A DNA stretch of 64,000 nt from JBKBUF01 sp046290815 (GTDB lineage Bacteria; Bacteroidota; Bacteroidia; Cytophagales; Cytophagaceae). Below are positions 35,931 to 45,827 of this stretch, in pieces. The stretch lies in the NCBI GenBank assembly GCA_046290815.1, contig JBKBUF010000012.1:58168-122167 (forward strand). The letters are read 5' to 3'. The notes beneath the pieces are model-generated. The model had not been told where the DNA came from, made no database searches, and was given only the letters and a program-made list of their open reading frames with translations. Made by a program: the position numbers and the translations under genes. How positions within the stretch are numbered: the first letter of the stretch is position 1; every line of letters begins with the position of its first letter.

Positions 35931-38900
35931 CTAATTCCTGTTATTAATCAGTTTTACCTGCTGGGAGGAAGTCAGATTCCGGATAAGCATTGTATATACC
36001 CCCGGATTCAGATTTAAAGGAAAGGTATTGTCCAATTTTCCGGGAGCTAAAAACGCTGAAAAAATGAGTTTACCTGAAAGGTCGAAAATATCAATCCAAA
36101 GTTCTTCCATAGCCGTATTCCGGATTGTTAATTCCTCAGTAAAAGGATTTGGGAAAACCGACCAATCCGGTTGAAGATGGCTTAATGTAATAATGCTACT
36201 GTAAGAATAGTTTCCATCAAAGTCTACCTGCATAAGCCTGTAAAATGATAAGCCGGAAGGCGTGTTAGAATCAACAAATGAATAATGCTTAGTGGCCGAC
36301 AGTTCTCTTACAGATGTGATTTCCCCTATATTATCCCAGTAATTCAGATCCGAAGACCTCTGGATTACAAATTTTTTATTGTTAATTTCTGAAGCTGTGA
36401 TCCAAGATAACTCTGCATTTCCGGCAATGACTTGTCCTTCGAAATTAATGAATTCCACCGGCAATGGGTTGTTACATCCTGCAATTTGCAAAGTACCCAG
36501 AAGAGCAGTATTCTGCCAGGCATTATCGGTTTCATCATTCCAGGCAATTTTAGCATTTCTGGTACCCGAGTCATTATCATTAACATGTACATCTATACCC
36601 ATGAATGTACCTGATGCAGGAGCTCCACCTAAGGTTGCCCATGGAATTCTTATTTCCATTACGTAACCTCCTGCTTTTGCCCCCTGAGCAAATACCACTC
36701 CTCCTACTGCATTGTGCCTGGCTTCAAATACAGTTGGCGTGTTATAAACAAAAGTATATTGAAAATCATTGGCACCATATGCACCTGCTTTATCATTACC
36801 CATGTCAATGAATATTTCAATGGCATCTTTTTCCCAATTCAGCGTTCCGTCATTCCTTAATATATCATCAGTTACATCTACAAGAATATAAAGATTTGCT
36901 GCATCTCTGGTAATTTTAAATAAAGCAGACAAATCTGCAGGTCCTGACACGGTTCCCTGTGATAATTTTGATATAGGAAAAGATTTTTGTCCGCCCCAGA
37001 TTGCATCAATATTCCCATCTATGACAGGTGCTGTGGCGGTGTTGTAAATACCATCTGCAATTACTACTTCCTGAATTGCAGAAGAAGATGAAGTACCTGA
37101 AGGAGAAAAATGTGCAACTGATCTTACCTGGTAAATTCCTGCAGCCGGATTATTCCAGCTGATGCTGTAGGGACTTGTATTATCCACTCCGATACTTGTG
37201 CCGTTGACAAAAAATTCAATATGACTAATGGTATTACCTGAGGGAGGAACTGCAGTGGCGGTCAATGTTACAGGAGTATTACAAACACCAAAAGTACCTG
37301 GTGAAGTCATAGTAGTGGATACACCCTGAACACAACCTCCGGGACAAGAACCGGCCTGGGTAAAGCTAAACGATCCTATATTAGTTGTACTTAAGTTAGT
37401 AGTAGCATTCCCTCCGCGATTGAGGTAAGTCATATTGCAATATGTACCGTGACCTGCAGGGTTACCTGCGAAGCGAATAAAAAATCCTCTTGCACCATTC
37501 ACATTAGTTGCATCATTATTGGGCACTTCCCTTCCTGTACCATCCATATAAATATTTTCAAAAACCAGATTATAAAACCCTTCGCCGCTTGACCTGTTAA
37601 TATAGATCGCATCATTTTTTGAATCTATAATACTGATACATGAAAACCTCACATTATTGACTCTTGTTCCGCTCCGGTCCGTGCAGAGAAGATCTATTGC
37701 ACCTACAGGACGATAATACAAGTCATTGTATGTACCGCATCGTATAATTGTTATATCATAAAACTCCTGCATTCCTGAAGTACTGAATCCTACTCCCGGA
37801 AAGGTATTGTTTGCACGCAATCCAACTTCAAGATTATCTACGATCAGGAGATTATGTGCTCTGTTATTGTAACCCCCATAGATGGCACAGCCGGAAGCAC
37901 GCCAGCAATGTTCTGAGGTGTTATACCTGAAAGTATTATTCTGACATTCCATGCCGTCAGCGGACCAGATAGCCATATCATCATCACCGTTGTTACGAAA
38001 GTTACAAAACTGAACCACTGCATTTCTTGTTCCTCTGCACAGATTTATACCATCGGCATAGTTGTTTCTGAATCTGCAATGAGACATTGTAAATCCATCT
38101 GCATAAGCTATAGCACCTGCATTGTACTGACCGATCCATGCGCCACACTCGAAGTGCTCAGCCCAGACATTGGTAATGGTAGATCCGGCAGTATAAACTC
38201 CGTTGATAGCCTTATAGGAGTTTGATCTGGAATTTCTGACTGTAGTAAGATATAATCCGGAGTAACTTACATTACTTGCATTGGCGCGCAGCCCTCCCTG
38301 ATTAAGACTTCCATTGGTAAAATGAATCTGGGTGTACCACATTCCCGCACCTTTCAAAATAGTATTATTGGCACCGAAGTACAATTCCCTATTCACATTA
38401 TAAACGCCTGCAGGAAGATATATCGTCCTTCCGCCATTGTTATTAATAAATGTTTGCAGATCGCTTCCGTTACCGGTATAAGTAACATCTCCCACAGCAG
38501 CAGTTACAGCATTGGCCACAAGTTCCATTTCTGCAAAGTCCAGATGGATATTTCCTGATTGTCTTACCAGTCTCAGCGTTCCTCCTGCAGGAAGTCTTGA
38601 AGGAAGTCTCATTCTTACTTCATCAAAACGCATTTTCGGATTGGTATTAACAACACCTGTGTTATTAGGATTTCCGTCAGACCAAAGGTACTCCCAGGAA
38701 TAATAAGAAGTGAGGTTCATGGTTCCAACCAGCATACCATTGGCAAATACCTGTAGAGCTCCTGTTTGTCCGTCGGGTATACTATATCTGACAACGAGGC
38801 CGTCTGCCTCTGCAAGCATTGTCCATTGCACAGCAGCACCGGCAGCAGACATATTTACACATACCTGTTCAGATGCTTCGCTTTGAAGATTGCCCTGAGC

Positions 38901-39056
38901 ATAGGATCTTGGAGTAGCAGCGGCATTGGTTAGTACACCGGCATTGGCTTCATATCGGATATAAGGAGCATTGAAATATCCTCTCTGTGCCAACAGCGAA
39001 GAGGCAGAAATAAACAAACTAAATATAACCGAAACAAAAGCTTTTAATACCCTCAT
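35931..39056 (-). CDS. GH87 alpha-1,3-glucanase (mycodextranase family) with CBM9-like and T9SS domains
   Basis: A 1041-residue extracellular enzyme. The signal peptide is residues 1-23 (ends SSLLAQ). An N-terminal beta-sandwich (about 24-190, YIRYEAN...VVRYSIPDGQTG...FDEVRMRLP) is followed by a beta-helix (about 195-560) with ILKGAGMWYTQIHF, WAEHFECGAWIGQY, YADGINL and NNGDDDMAIW. This matches the GH87 layout I know. The three aspartates, D335, D358 and D359, keep the 23-residue gap reported between catalytic Asp residues of GH87. Next are an Ig-like module (about 570-665), a CBM9-like module (about 670-865), an FN3-like module and a type A sorting domain (970-1041). It should cut alpha-1,3-glucan outside the cell. 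It is 87% the same in layout as its neighbour at 39258 except for the FN3-like insert, as judged by domain order only. Confidence 0.85.
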   Translation of the reverse strand: MRVLKAFVSVIFSLFISASSLLAQRGYFNAPYIRYEANAGVLTNAAATPRSYAQGNLQSEASEQVCVNMSAAGAAVQWTMLAEADGLVVRYSIPDGQTGALQVFANGMLVGTMNLTSYYSWEYLWSDGNPNNTGVVNTNPKMRFDEVRMRLPSRLPAGGTLRLVRQSGNIHLDFAEMELVANAVTAAVGDVTYTGNGSDLQTFINNNGGRTIYLPAGVYNVNRELYFGANNTILKGAGMWYTQIHFTNGSLNQGGLRANASNVSYSGLYLTTVRNSRSNSYKAINGVYTAGSTITNVWAEHFECGAWIGQYNAGAIAYADGFTMSHCRFRNNYADGINLCRGTRNAVVQFCNFRNNGDDDMAIWSADGMECQNNTFRYNTSEHCWRASGCAIYGGYNNRAHNLLIVDNLEVGLRANNTFPGVGFSTSGMQEFYDITIIRCGTYNDLYYRPVGAIDLLCTDRSGTRVNNVRFSCISIIDSKNDAIYINRSSGEGFYNLVFENIYMDGTGREVPNNDATNVNGARGFFIRFAGNPAGHGTYCNMTYLNRGGNATTNLSTTNIGSFSFTQAGSCPGGCVQGVSTTMTSPGTFGVCNTPVTLTATAVPPSGNTISHIEFFVNGTSIGVDNTSPYSISWNNPAAGIYQVRSVAHFSPSGTSSSSAIQEVVIADGIYNTATAPVIDGNIDAIWGGQKSFPISKLSQGTVSGPADLSALFKITRDAANLYILVDVTDDILRNDGTLNWEKDAIEIFIDMGNDKAGAYGANDFQYTFVYNTPTVFEARHNAVGGVVFAQGAKAGGYVMEIRIPWATLGGAPASGTFMGIDVHVNDNDSGTRNAKIAWNDETDNAWQNTALLGTLQIAGCNNPLPVEFINFEGQVIAGNAELSWITASEINNKKFVIQRSSDLNYWDNIGEITSVRELSATKHYSFVDSNTPSGLSFYRLMQVDFDGNYSYSSIITLSHLQPDWSVFPNPFTEELTIRNTAMEELWIDIFDLSGKLIFSAFLAPGKLDNTFPLNLNPGVYTMLIRNLTSSQQVKLINNRN

Positions 39057-39091
39057 TTATCCCTGAATATTTTTATAAGAATAGTTAAACG

Positions 39092-39143
39092 GATTCGACT
39101 CCCTGCCTGCCGGTAGGCAGGCGCTCAGCCTGACCCTCCTTTT
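39092..39143. repeat. Intergenic repeat interrupted by a 20-bp palindromic insert
   Basis: The sequence TTCGACTCC...GCTCAGCCTGACC also occurs uninterrupted at 46152-46173. Here, after GACTCC, 20 extra bases (CTGCCTGCCGGTAGGCAGGC) with a self-complementary core separate the two halves. Both copies lie between GH87 genes. Confidence 0.75.
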
Positions 39144-39198
39144 TACCTAGGTACTTAACCTTTAACTGTGCCATTACTTTTACTTTCAAGGTAGCCTT

Positions 39199-39235
39199 TA
39201 AACCTCTTCATGTACCATAGTACTTTAGAGGTTTA
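39199..39235. terminator. Hairpin between two GH87 genes
   Basis: A 9-bp perfect stem (TAAACCTCT, 39199-39207, with AGAGGTTTA, 39227-39235) encloses a loop that itself contains GTAC...GTAC. It lies 23 bases past the stop at 39258. It lacks a T tract, so it may stabilise mRNA ends instead of stopping transcription. Confidence 0.4.
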
Positions 39236-39257
39236 GTTAAACCACTGATTATTTCTG

Positions 39258-42092
39258 TTAAAATTTGATGAACTTTATTGTGCGCGACTGATTTTCGTCG
39301 GACAGTTCAAGCAAGTACATTCCCGGTGGAAGATCTTCTCCAATAGAGAAGGGACCTTCTCCGGACAGGGTTTCCTGATACAGACTTTTGCCGCCTGTAT
39401 CGCGTATATTCATCAGCATATATGAAGTATTTCCGCCATTTATCTTTAAGCTTCCTGTAGTATGAAAGGGATTAGGATAAATAATTATAGGCGCACCTTC
39501 TACTAAAGCTTGTGCTGTACTCAAAGGCACATATGGATTTGTACAACCTGCGATTTGTAAAGTTCCTAATACAGCAGTGGATTGCCATGCATTATCGGTG
39601 ATGTCTTTCCATGCAATTTTTGCATTTCTGGTTCCGCTGTCATTGTCATTTACGTGAAGATCGAATCCCATTAATGCATTTGTTGCCGGAGCACCTCCCA
39701 GTGTAGACCATGGAATTCTTATTTCCATGATATATCCCAGGTTATTTTCCTTGGTAGTCTGGGCAAATGTAAGTCCCGTTTGAGGAGTGGAAATATTCCA
39801 TACAAATGACCATTGAAAATCATTGTTTGCCACATAGGGACCCGCTTTATCATTTCCCATATCAATAAATAATTCTATAGCATCTCTTTGCCAGTTGGCG
39901 TTACCATCATTTCTCAGAATATCATCAACTACATCCACAAGTATAAACAGATGTGTGCTGTTACGCATTATCCTGAATGTTGCAGAAATATCCTCAGGAC
40001 CACTTCTGCTTCCCTGCGAAAGCAGATCTAAAGAAAATGGCGCATAATTCAGCCAGATATTATCTATTGTGCCATCTATTACCGGTGCAGTTGCAGTCAG
40101 ATATATTCCCTCAGCCACATTAACATATTGAATGGCTGATGGAGAGTTGCTACCTCCTGAATAATGCGCCACGGCTTTAAACTGATGATCACCGGCAACA
40201 GGTGTCGGCCAGTTTCTGCTATACGGAGCACTGTTATCTTGTCCTATACTCTGATTGTTGACAAAAAATTCTACATAGCTTATGCTTTGACCTGAAGGAG
40301 CAGTTGAAGTTGCAGTAAGAGTAACCTGATTATCACAAATGCCGAAGGCTGTTCCGGAAGTCATGAAGGTAGTGGTGGGAGCTGAACAATCATGAGTCCA
40401 GCTGAATGTTCCTATTTGTGCATTGTTCACATTTACATTGGCATTTCCTCCTCTGTTACTATAGGTGATATTACAGTAAGTACCATAACCTGCAGGATTA
40501 CCTACGAAGAGAATTCCGTAGCCTCTTCCCCAATTAAGGTTGTTGACATTGTTATATGGATACTCTCTCCCGGTTCCGTTAATGGTTATATTCTGGAAAA
40601 CTACATTATAAAAGCCTTCACCACTGATTCTTCTTATGTAAATAGCGTCATTCTTCGAGTCCAGAATATTAATATCCGAAAATTTTACATTCTTCACTCT
40701 GGTTCCTGCATTGTTACCACATGAAAGGTTGATGGCTCCTACAGGACTGTTGAATAAATCATTGAAAGTTCCGCAGCCGATAATATCTATTTCATAAAAC
40801 TCATGCATGCCGTTATCATTAAAACCTGCTCCGGCAAAAGTGTTGTTTACTTTAATACCTACTTCCAGATTATCTTTTATAAGGAGATTATGCCCTTTGT
40901 TGTTATACCCTCCGTACACTGCAATACCTGCAGCTCTCCAGCAATGTTCGGAAGTATTGAATCGGAAAGTATTGTTACGGCACTCCAGTCCGTTGGCCGG
41001 CCATATAGCCATATCATCATCACCATTGTTCCTGAAGCTGCAATACTCTACTACTGCATTTCTTGTTCCTTTGCATAAATTAATTCCATCAGCAAAATTA
41101 TTTCTGAATCTGCAGTGAGATACGGTAAAATTATCGGCATAGGCAGGACCACCCTGGTTGTACTGACCTATCCATGCACCACACTCAAAATGTTCTGTCC
41201 AAATATCAGAAATTGTTGCTCCGCCTGTAAATACACCATTGATAGCTTTATATGATGCAGACCTGGAATTCCTTACAGTGGTAAGGTACAAACCTCTGAA
41301 GCTTACATTCTCAGCATTAGCCCTTAATCCTCCCTGTCCACCGGTGGTACCTGTAAAATGAATTTGAGTATACCACATTCCTGCTCCTTTGAGAGTTGTG
41401 TTGTTTACACCAAAATAAAGTTCACGATTTACATTGTATACTCCAGCAGGAAGATAAATTGTTTTCCCTCCGTTGGCATCAATGAATGTTTGCAGATTGC
41501 TGCCATTTCCGGTATAAGCAACTTCTCCTGCAGAAACAGTTACAGCAGCAGGTATAAGTTCCAGCTCTACAAAGTCGAGATGAATATTTCCACTTAATCT
41601 TACCAGTCTTAATTTTCCTCCGCCCGAAATCTTCGAAGGAAGTTTCATTCTTACTTCATCAAATCTCATTTTAGGATTGTGATTGGAAACATTGGTGTTG
41701 TTAGGATTACCATTGGTAGATAAATATTCCCACGAATAATAGGAACTCAATGTTAATGTACCCTGCGAAACGTTGTTAATGTAAACTTCTACAGAACCTG
41801 TTTCTCCATCAGGCACACTATATCTTACAACAAGTCCGTCCGCTTCATTATTGATAGTCCACTCGACTGCCGAACCGGCATTAGTCATAGAAACACAAAC
41901 TTGTCCGGAAGCTTCACTTTGCAAATCAGGTTGAGCGTATGAACGAGAGGTGATGGAGGAATTTGTTAATGTTCCCTGATTAGCTTCATATCTTGTATAT
42001 GGAGCATTGAAATATCCTCTCTGCGCCAACACTACCTGTGAAACAAAAAGTAAAATAAACATTATACGGCATGCCATTGTGAATCTTCTCAT
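39258..42092 (-). CDS. GH87 alpha-1,3-glucanase paralogue with CBM9-like and T9SS domains
   Basis: A 944-residue extracellular paralogue of the gene at 35931. The signal peptide ends near residue 23 (QVVLAQ). The N-terminal beta-sandwich and beta-helix repeat the same motifs (YTRYEAN, LKGAGMWYTQIHF, EHFECGAWIGQY, FADGINL, NNGDDDMAIW). D335, D358 and D359 are at the same numbers. An Ig-like module (about 560-650) and CBM9-like module (about 655-860, IDGTIDNIW, IELFIDMGNDK, MEIRIPW) follow. It lacks the FN3-like insert of its neighbour and ends directly in a type A sorting domain (IIIYPNPFHTTGSLKI). Predicted role: surface or released endo-alpha-1,3-glucanase. Confidence 0.85.
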   Translation of the reverse strand: MRRFTMACRIMFILLFVSQVVLAQRGYFNAPYTRYEANQGTLTNSSITSRSYAQPDLQSEASGQVCVSMTNAGSAVEWTINNEADGLVVRYSVPDGETGSVEVYINNVSQGTLTLSSYYSWEYLSTNGNPNNTNVSNHNPKMRFDEVRMKLPSKISGGGKLRLVRLSGNIHLDFVELELIPAAVTVSAGEVAYTGNGSNLQTFIDANGGKTIYLPAGVYNVNRELYFGVNNTTLKGAGMWYTQIHFTGTTGGQGGLRANAENVSFRGLYLTTVRNSRSASYKAINGVFTGGATISDIWTEHFECGAWIGQYNQGGPAYADNFTVSHCRFRNNFADGINLCKGTRNAVVEYCSFRNNGDDDMAIWPANGLECRNNTFRFNTSEHCWRAAGIAVYGGYNNKGHNLLIKDNLEVGIKVNNTFAGAGFNDNGMHEFYEIDIIGCGTFNDLFNSPVGAINLSCGNNAGTRVKNVKFSDINILDSKNDAIYIRRISGEGFYNVVFQNITINGTGREYPYNNVNNLNWGRGYGILFVGNPAGYGTYCNITYSNRGGNANVNVNNAQIGTFSWTHDCSAPTTTFMTSGTAFGICDNQVTLTATSTAPSGQSISYVEFFVNNQSIGQDNSAPYSRNWPTPVAGDHQFKAVAHYSGGSNSPSAIQYVNVAEGIYLTATAPVIDGTIDNIWLNYAPFSLDLLSQGSRSGPEDISATFRIMRNSTHLFILVDVVDDILRNDGNANWQRDAIELFIDMGNDKAGPYVANNDFQWSFVWNISTPQTGLTFAQTTKENNLGYIMEIRIPWSTLGGAPATNALMGFDLHVNDNDSGTRNAKIAWKDITDNAWQSTAVLGTLQIAGCTNPYVPLSTAQALVEGAPIIIYPNPFHTTGSLKINGGNTSYMLMNIRDTGGKSLYQETLSGEGPFSIGEDLPPGMYLLELSDENQSRTIKFIKF

Positions 42093-42184
42093 AATCCTAT
42101 TTTTAGTTGTTTATTCGTTCCCCTCTTCCTTTAGCTTTGATTAATAATAATTTATCTAAATAAAACACCATTTAATTTTGCTTG

Positions 42185-42240
42185 CACGAATACCTCATTG
42201 CATAGCTTACCAATCCAGTAATTTTCGCTGAGGAATCGTG
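42185..42240. other. Imperfect inverted repeat upstream of a GH87 gene
   Basis: CACGAATACCTCA at 42185 pairs imperfectly with TGAGGAATCGTG ending at 42240, 11 bases beyond the stop of the lectin gene at 42252. It may be the 3' hairpin of that gene. No T tract is seen. Confidence 0.35.
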
Positions 42241-42251
42241 ATTGATTATTG

Positions 42252-43679
42252 CTACCTTTTTATCACCTGCTGTTGGTGAACGTGGTTATCAGTCTGAACG
42301 GTGATAAGGTAAATGCCGGTAGGCAGTTCAGGTTCAAAACTTAAGTTTCCATCTTCAGATTGGCCTTCAAATCTTGAAAGAATTTTTCCTGTAAGGTCAT
42401 GCAAGGTGATGACAAACGGGCCTTCGATTTTTGATTTTATATTAACCACATTCTGGAATGGATTTGGCACTACTGATATCACATCATCGGTAGTATTTAC
42501 AGAAACGACTTCGCTTTTTGCAGACTTTCCATCATAATCTACCTGTATTAATCTATAGTATGTAATACCTGTTACCGGCTCGTAGTCCATATAGCTGTAG
42601 TTAATAACAGAGTTGGAATTTCCTGCACCTGCAATCTGACCTATGTCTTTCCAGTTTTTAAGGTCAGTGGATTTTTGTACAATGAATTTTTCATTTGATT
42701 TTTCAGTGGCAGTACTCCAGTTTACTTCCACCGCAGAGTTTTTAAGCTTTGCTTCCACATGCAGGAATTCAACAGGAAGCATTTGAGGACATAGTGATCC
42801 TGTCTGCGGATGAATATAACCTCCATCACTCACCACCTGATAATTGGTGGCACCAAATTTTCCTGCTGACCATGAATGGTTAAGATCCACGCAACCAAAG
42901 TAAGTTTGCAGATTATTAGTACCACCCAGATTGTATGATAATCTGGAAACACCATCTATAGTAACTGATAAAATGTTTGTAGCAGGATTATAACCAATAC
43001 ATACTCTATGTTCCATTCCATCTTCAAGGTTTCCTGTATTTACTGCAGTAAGTCTACCTACATCCTGGGCATTTCCATTGATATGAACCGCTATTTCGTC
43101 ATTATTTCCTGAGGTACCGCCGCCATAGCTGCAATCGAAGTTACTATTGCACTGACTGCTCCAGGTATCAAATTCAATAGTGATCATTTTCGTACCTGCA
43201 GTCCAGGGGTCTCCTGTGTTACCCATGTACCCTAATCCTCCGCCGCATGCAAGACCATTATTGATGTTGAACGTAGAGCCTGTCCAGAAAGAAAAAGCCA
43301 TACCATCACCACCGGCATCGCTACCGATGTTATCACTTCCCGGACAACCGAACAATACCTGGAAACATCTGTTAAAGGCCGTACCTCCGCATGGATTATA
43401 TTTTACAGAGGTTTCATTTACCGTAGCTGCTGCACAACCTGAGGAGGCAGGGCTGGTAAGCTGAATTACACCATTTCCCCAATTCTGATAACCCGGAGTG
43501 CCGTTAGTGCTATTTGAATCCCATGCCCCACTCACCTGGGCATTGGAATTGAAGATTACTGCAAAAATGATCGCAGTGATGATAATCCCGAAAATAACCG
43601 CATTTGATAAAATACGATTTAGGGTCTTTAAAAAAGTCAGACCGGCAGGGCAGTTTATATTTTGTAGAGCTGTATTCAT
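42252..43679 (-). CDS. T9SS-secreted L-type-lectin-domain protein
   Basis: A 475-residue secreted protein. A long N-terminal segment with a hydrophobic core ends NSNAQ near residue 48. An L-type (legume-like) lectin domain covers about 50-300 (GDGMAFSFW, TIEFDTWSSQC, NLEDGMEHRVCIGYNPATN), closely similar to the lectin domain of the 1795-residue protein at 30366. An FN3-like domain (about 305-400, NWSTATEKSNEKFIVQKS) and a type A sorting domain (about 403-475, SVVPNPFQNVVNIKS) follow. It has no enzyme domain, so a carbohydrate-binding helper or surface lectin is likely. It sits between GH87 genes on the same strand. Confidence 0.85.
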   Translation of the reverse strand: MNTALQNINCPAGLTFLKTLNRILSNAVIFGIIITAIIFAVIFNSNAQVSGAWDSNSTNGTPGYQNWGNGVIQLTSPASSGCAAATVNETSVKYNPCGGTAFNRCFQVLFGCPGSDNIGSDAGGDGMAFSFWTGSTFNINNGLACGGGLGYMGNTGDPWTAGTKMITIEFDTWSSQCNSNFDCSYGGGTSGNNDEIAVHINGNAQDVGRLTAVNTGNLEDGMEHRVCIGYNPATNILSVTIDGVSRLSYNLGGTNNLQTYFGCVDLNHSWSAGKFGATNYQVVSDGGYIHPQTGSLCPQMLPVEFLHVEAKLKNSAVEVNWSTATEKSNEKFIVQKSTDLKNWKDIGQIAGAGNSNSVINYSYMDYEPVTGITYYRLIQVDYDGKSAKSEVVSVNTTDDVISVVPNPFQNVVNIKSKIEGPFVITLHDLTGKILSRFEGQSEDGNLSFEPELPTGIYLITVQTDNHVHQQQVIKR

Positions 43680-44105
43680 AAGAAATATGCTTTTATGACC
43701 TAAATAAAAAATACAATTTTTTGAAGCTTAAGTACTATATCAAAAGAAGCAGATTTAAAAGGAAAAGACTATTTGTAAATGAAAAATATAGATAAAATTC
43801 CTTAAAATAACATTACAAGTAATTGTAGATGAGCGCCTAAATTTTATACTGAATTCCGGAAAATATTAATGGTATATATTCAATTTAAGGCGGCGATTTC
43901 AGATTAATCTCAAATAAATTCAATTGGGGAGGTAGTATGAATCAGAATTTGTGAATTAACAGAATTGCGGTAATAATATCAAAAGTCAAAAGTCGAAAGT
44001 CGTAAACGACCTTCCATCCTAAATCAGGACTGTTGACTTCTGACTTCGGACTTATAAACTATTATTTGAAATGGCATTAATTTGGGCACGCTGACGGAAC
44101 CTGCC
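43680..44105. other. Intergenic gap with an inverted repeat
   Basis: This AT-rich gap has no gene. An imperfect inverted repeat of AGTC units lies at 43984-44053 (AGTCAAAAGTCGAAAGTC against GACTTCTGACTTCGGACT), a low-complexity type common in this phylum. It is downstream of the GH87 gene at 44106 and could be its 3' hairpin. The 43680 end should hold the promoter of the lectin gene. Confidence 0.6.
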
Positions 44106-45827
44106 TTACTTCTCACATCCCGGAATCTGCTTCCACTCCAACTCGCCCAATTCCTGCATTCCGATATCTGCGGAGTTTACTCCTCCGCGGTTTTTTACTG
44201 CTATGTTGCAATAAGATGCATCGCCGCCGGGCTTGTATTTGAATAATATCCCAAATCCTCTGTCTCTTTTGGATTCACGCGCATCGTTGAAGGGATATTC
44301 TTTTCCTGTGCCATCGATGGTTATATTTTCAAAAGTAAAGTTTACAAACTGATCTCCCCCCCATCTCAATACATATATGGCATCGTTCTTTGAATCAATG
44401 ATATCGATGTTTGAGAACTTCACATTTCTCACATACATGCCATTTCTATCCGTACATGCAAGATCAATGGCTCCTACAGGATTGTAATATAAATCGTTGT
44501 TTGTACCACAACGCACAATGGTGATATCTGAAAATACATGTAGTCCTTCTTTATTAAAACCTACACCGGGAAAGGCATTATTCACTCTAAGCCCTGCTTC
44601 AAGATTATCTATGATCAGCAGATTATGTGCTTTGTTGTTTTTTCCACCATAAATAGCGCAGCCGGATGCTCTCCAGCAATTTTCAGAGGTGCAATATCTG
44701 TAGGTATTATTTTCACACTCCATATTATCTGCAGACCAGATGGCCATGTCATCATCGCCATTGTTACGGAAACTGCAATGTTCAACCACCGCATTCTTTG
44801 TGCCTTTGCAAAGATTAATACCATCGGCATAGTTGTTTCTGAATCTGCAATGGGAGACGGTGAAACCTTCTGCATAAGCTACATTACCTTTGTTGTACTG
44901 TGCTATCCAGGCACCACACTCAAAATGTTCTGCCCATACATTTTTAATGACAGATCCTGATGTAAAAATACCATTGATGGCTTTGTATGAATCTGATCTG
45001 GAGTTACAGGTTGTTGTAAGATACAGATCATGAAAGCTGATGTCTTTTGCATTGGCGTAGAGTCCACCCTTCAACCACCTTTGGTTTGTAAAATGCAGTT
45101 GTGTATACCACATGCCTGCACCTTTCAATACTGTATTGTCAGTGCCGAAATATAACTCGCTATTCAATTCATATACTCCTGCAGGAACAAATATTGTTTT
45201 ACCACCATTCTGATTAATGAAACTTTGAAGATCATCACCCTCTCCGTTGAAAATAACCTCACCCGGACCTGCAGAAAGTGGTGCAGGCACAGCTTCCAGC
45301 TCTGCAAAATCAATATGGATTTTGCCGCTTTTGTTTACCAGTTTCAGTTTACCACCTGCCGAAATTTTTGATGGAAGTTTCATTCTTACTTCATCAAATC
45401 TCATCTTAGGGTTGGTGTTTACCACACCACTGTTGTTCGGATTGCCATTATTCCAAAGGTACTGCCAGGAATAGTGAGATGTAAGACTCAAGGTTCCTAC
45501 TTTTTTATTGTTTGCATAAACATCCAGCTCACCGCTTGTGGAATCAGGAATACTGTATCTGACAACAAGGCCGTCGGCTTCAGCTTTAAGGGTCCACTCT
45601 ATAGAAGCATCTTTGGAAGTAAGGTCGACACATATTTGTTCAGATGCCTCACTTTGAAGATCTGCCTGACTGAATGAGCGGAAAGTTGCTTTTGCTTTTA
45701 CCAGTACAGCTTTGTCTGCCTCATATCTGATGTATGGTGCGTCGTAGTATCCTCGTTTGTTGCTTTGGGCGTACAGGGATAAACTTAAAAGGCATAGCCA
45801 TGCGGTTATATGAAATTTTATTTTCAT
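44106..45827 (-). CDS. Short GH87 alpha-1,3-glucanase paralogue without sorting domain
   Basis: A 573-residue GH87 protein with only the signal peptide (residues 1-20, LLSLSLYAQ), N-terminal beta-sandwich (about 26-190) and beta-helix (about 195-560). It shows LKGAGMWYTQLHF, EHFECGAWIAQY, YADGINL and NNGDDDMAIW, with D335, D358 and D359 as in the long paralogues. It ends at EWKQIPGCEK right after the helix and has no Ig, CBM9 or T9SS domain. It is therefore predicted to stay in the periplasm, where it could act on glucan pieces brought across the outer membrane. Location is inferred from the missing sorting domain only. Confidence 0.85.
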   Translation of the reverse strand: MKIKFHITAWLCLLSLSLYAQSNKRGYYDAPYIRYEADKAVLVKAKATFRSFSQADLQSEASEQICVDLTSKDASIEWTLKAEADGLVVRYSIPDSTSGELDVYANNKKVGTLSLTSHYSWQYLWNNGNPNNSGVVNTNPKMRFDEVRMKLPSKISAGGKLKLVNKSGKIHIDFAELEAVPAPLSAGPGEVIFNGEGDDLQSFINQNGGKTIFVPAGVYELNSELYFGTDNTVLKGAGMWYTQLHFTNQRWLKGGLYANAKDISFHDLYLTTTCNSRSDSYKAINGIFTSGSVIKNVWAEHFECGAWIAQYNKGNVAYAEGFTVSHCRFRNNYADGINLCKGTKNAVVEHCSFRNNGDDDMAIWSADNMECENNTYRYCTSENCWRASGCAIYGGKNNKAHNLLIIDNLEAGLRVNNAFPGVGFNKEGLHVFSDITIVRCGTNNDLYYNPVGAIDLACTDRNGMYVRNVKFSNIDIIDSKNDAIYVLRWGGDQFVNFTFENITIDGTGKEYPFNDARESKRDRGFGILFKYKPGGDASYCNIAVKNRGGVNSADIGMQELGELEWKQIPGCEK

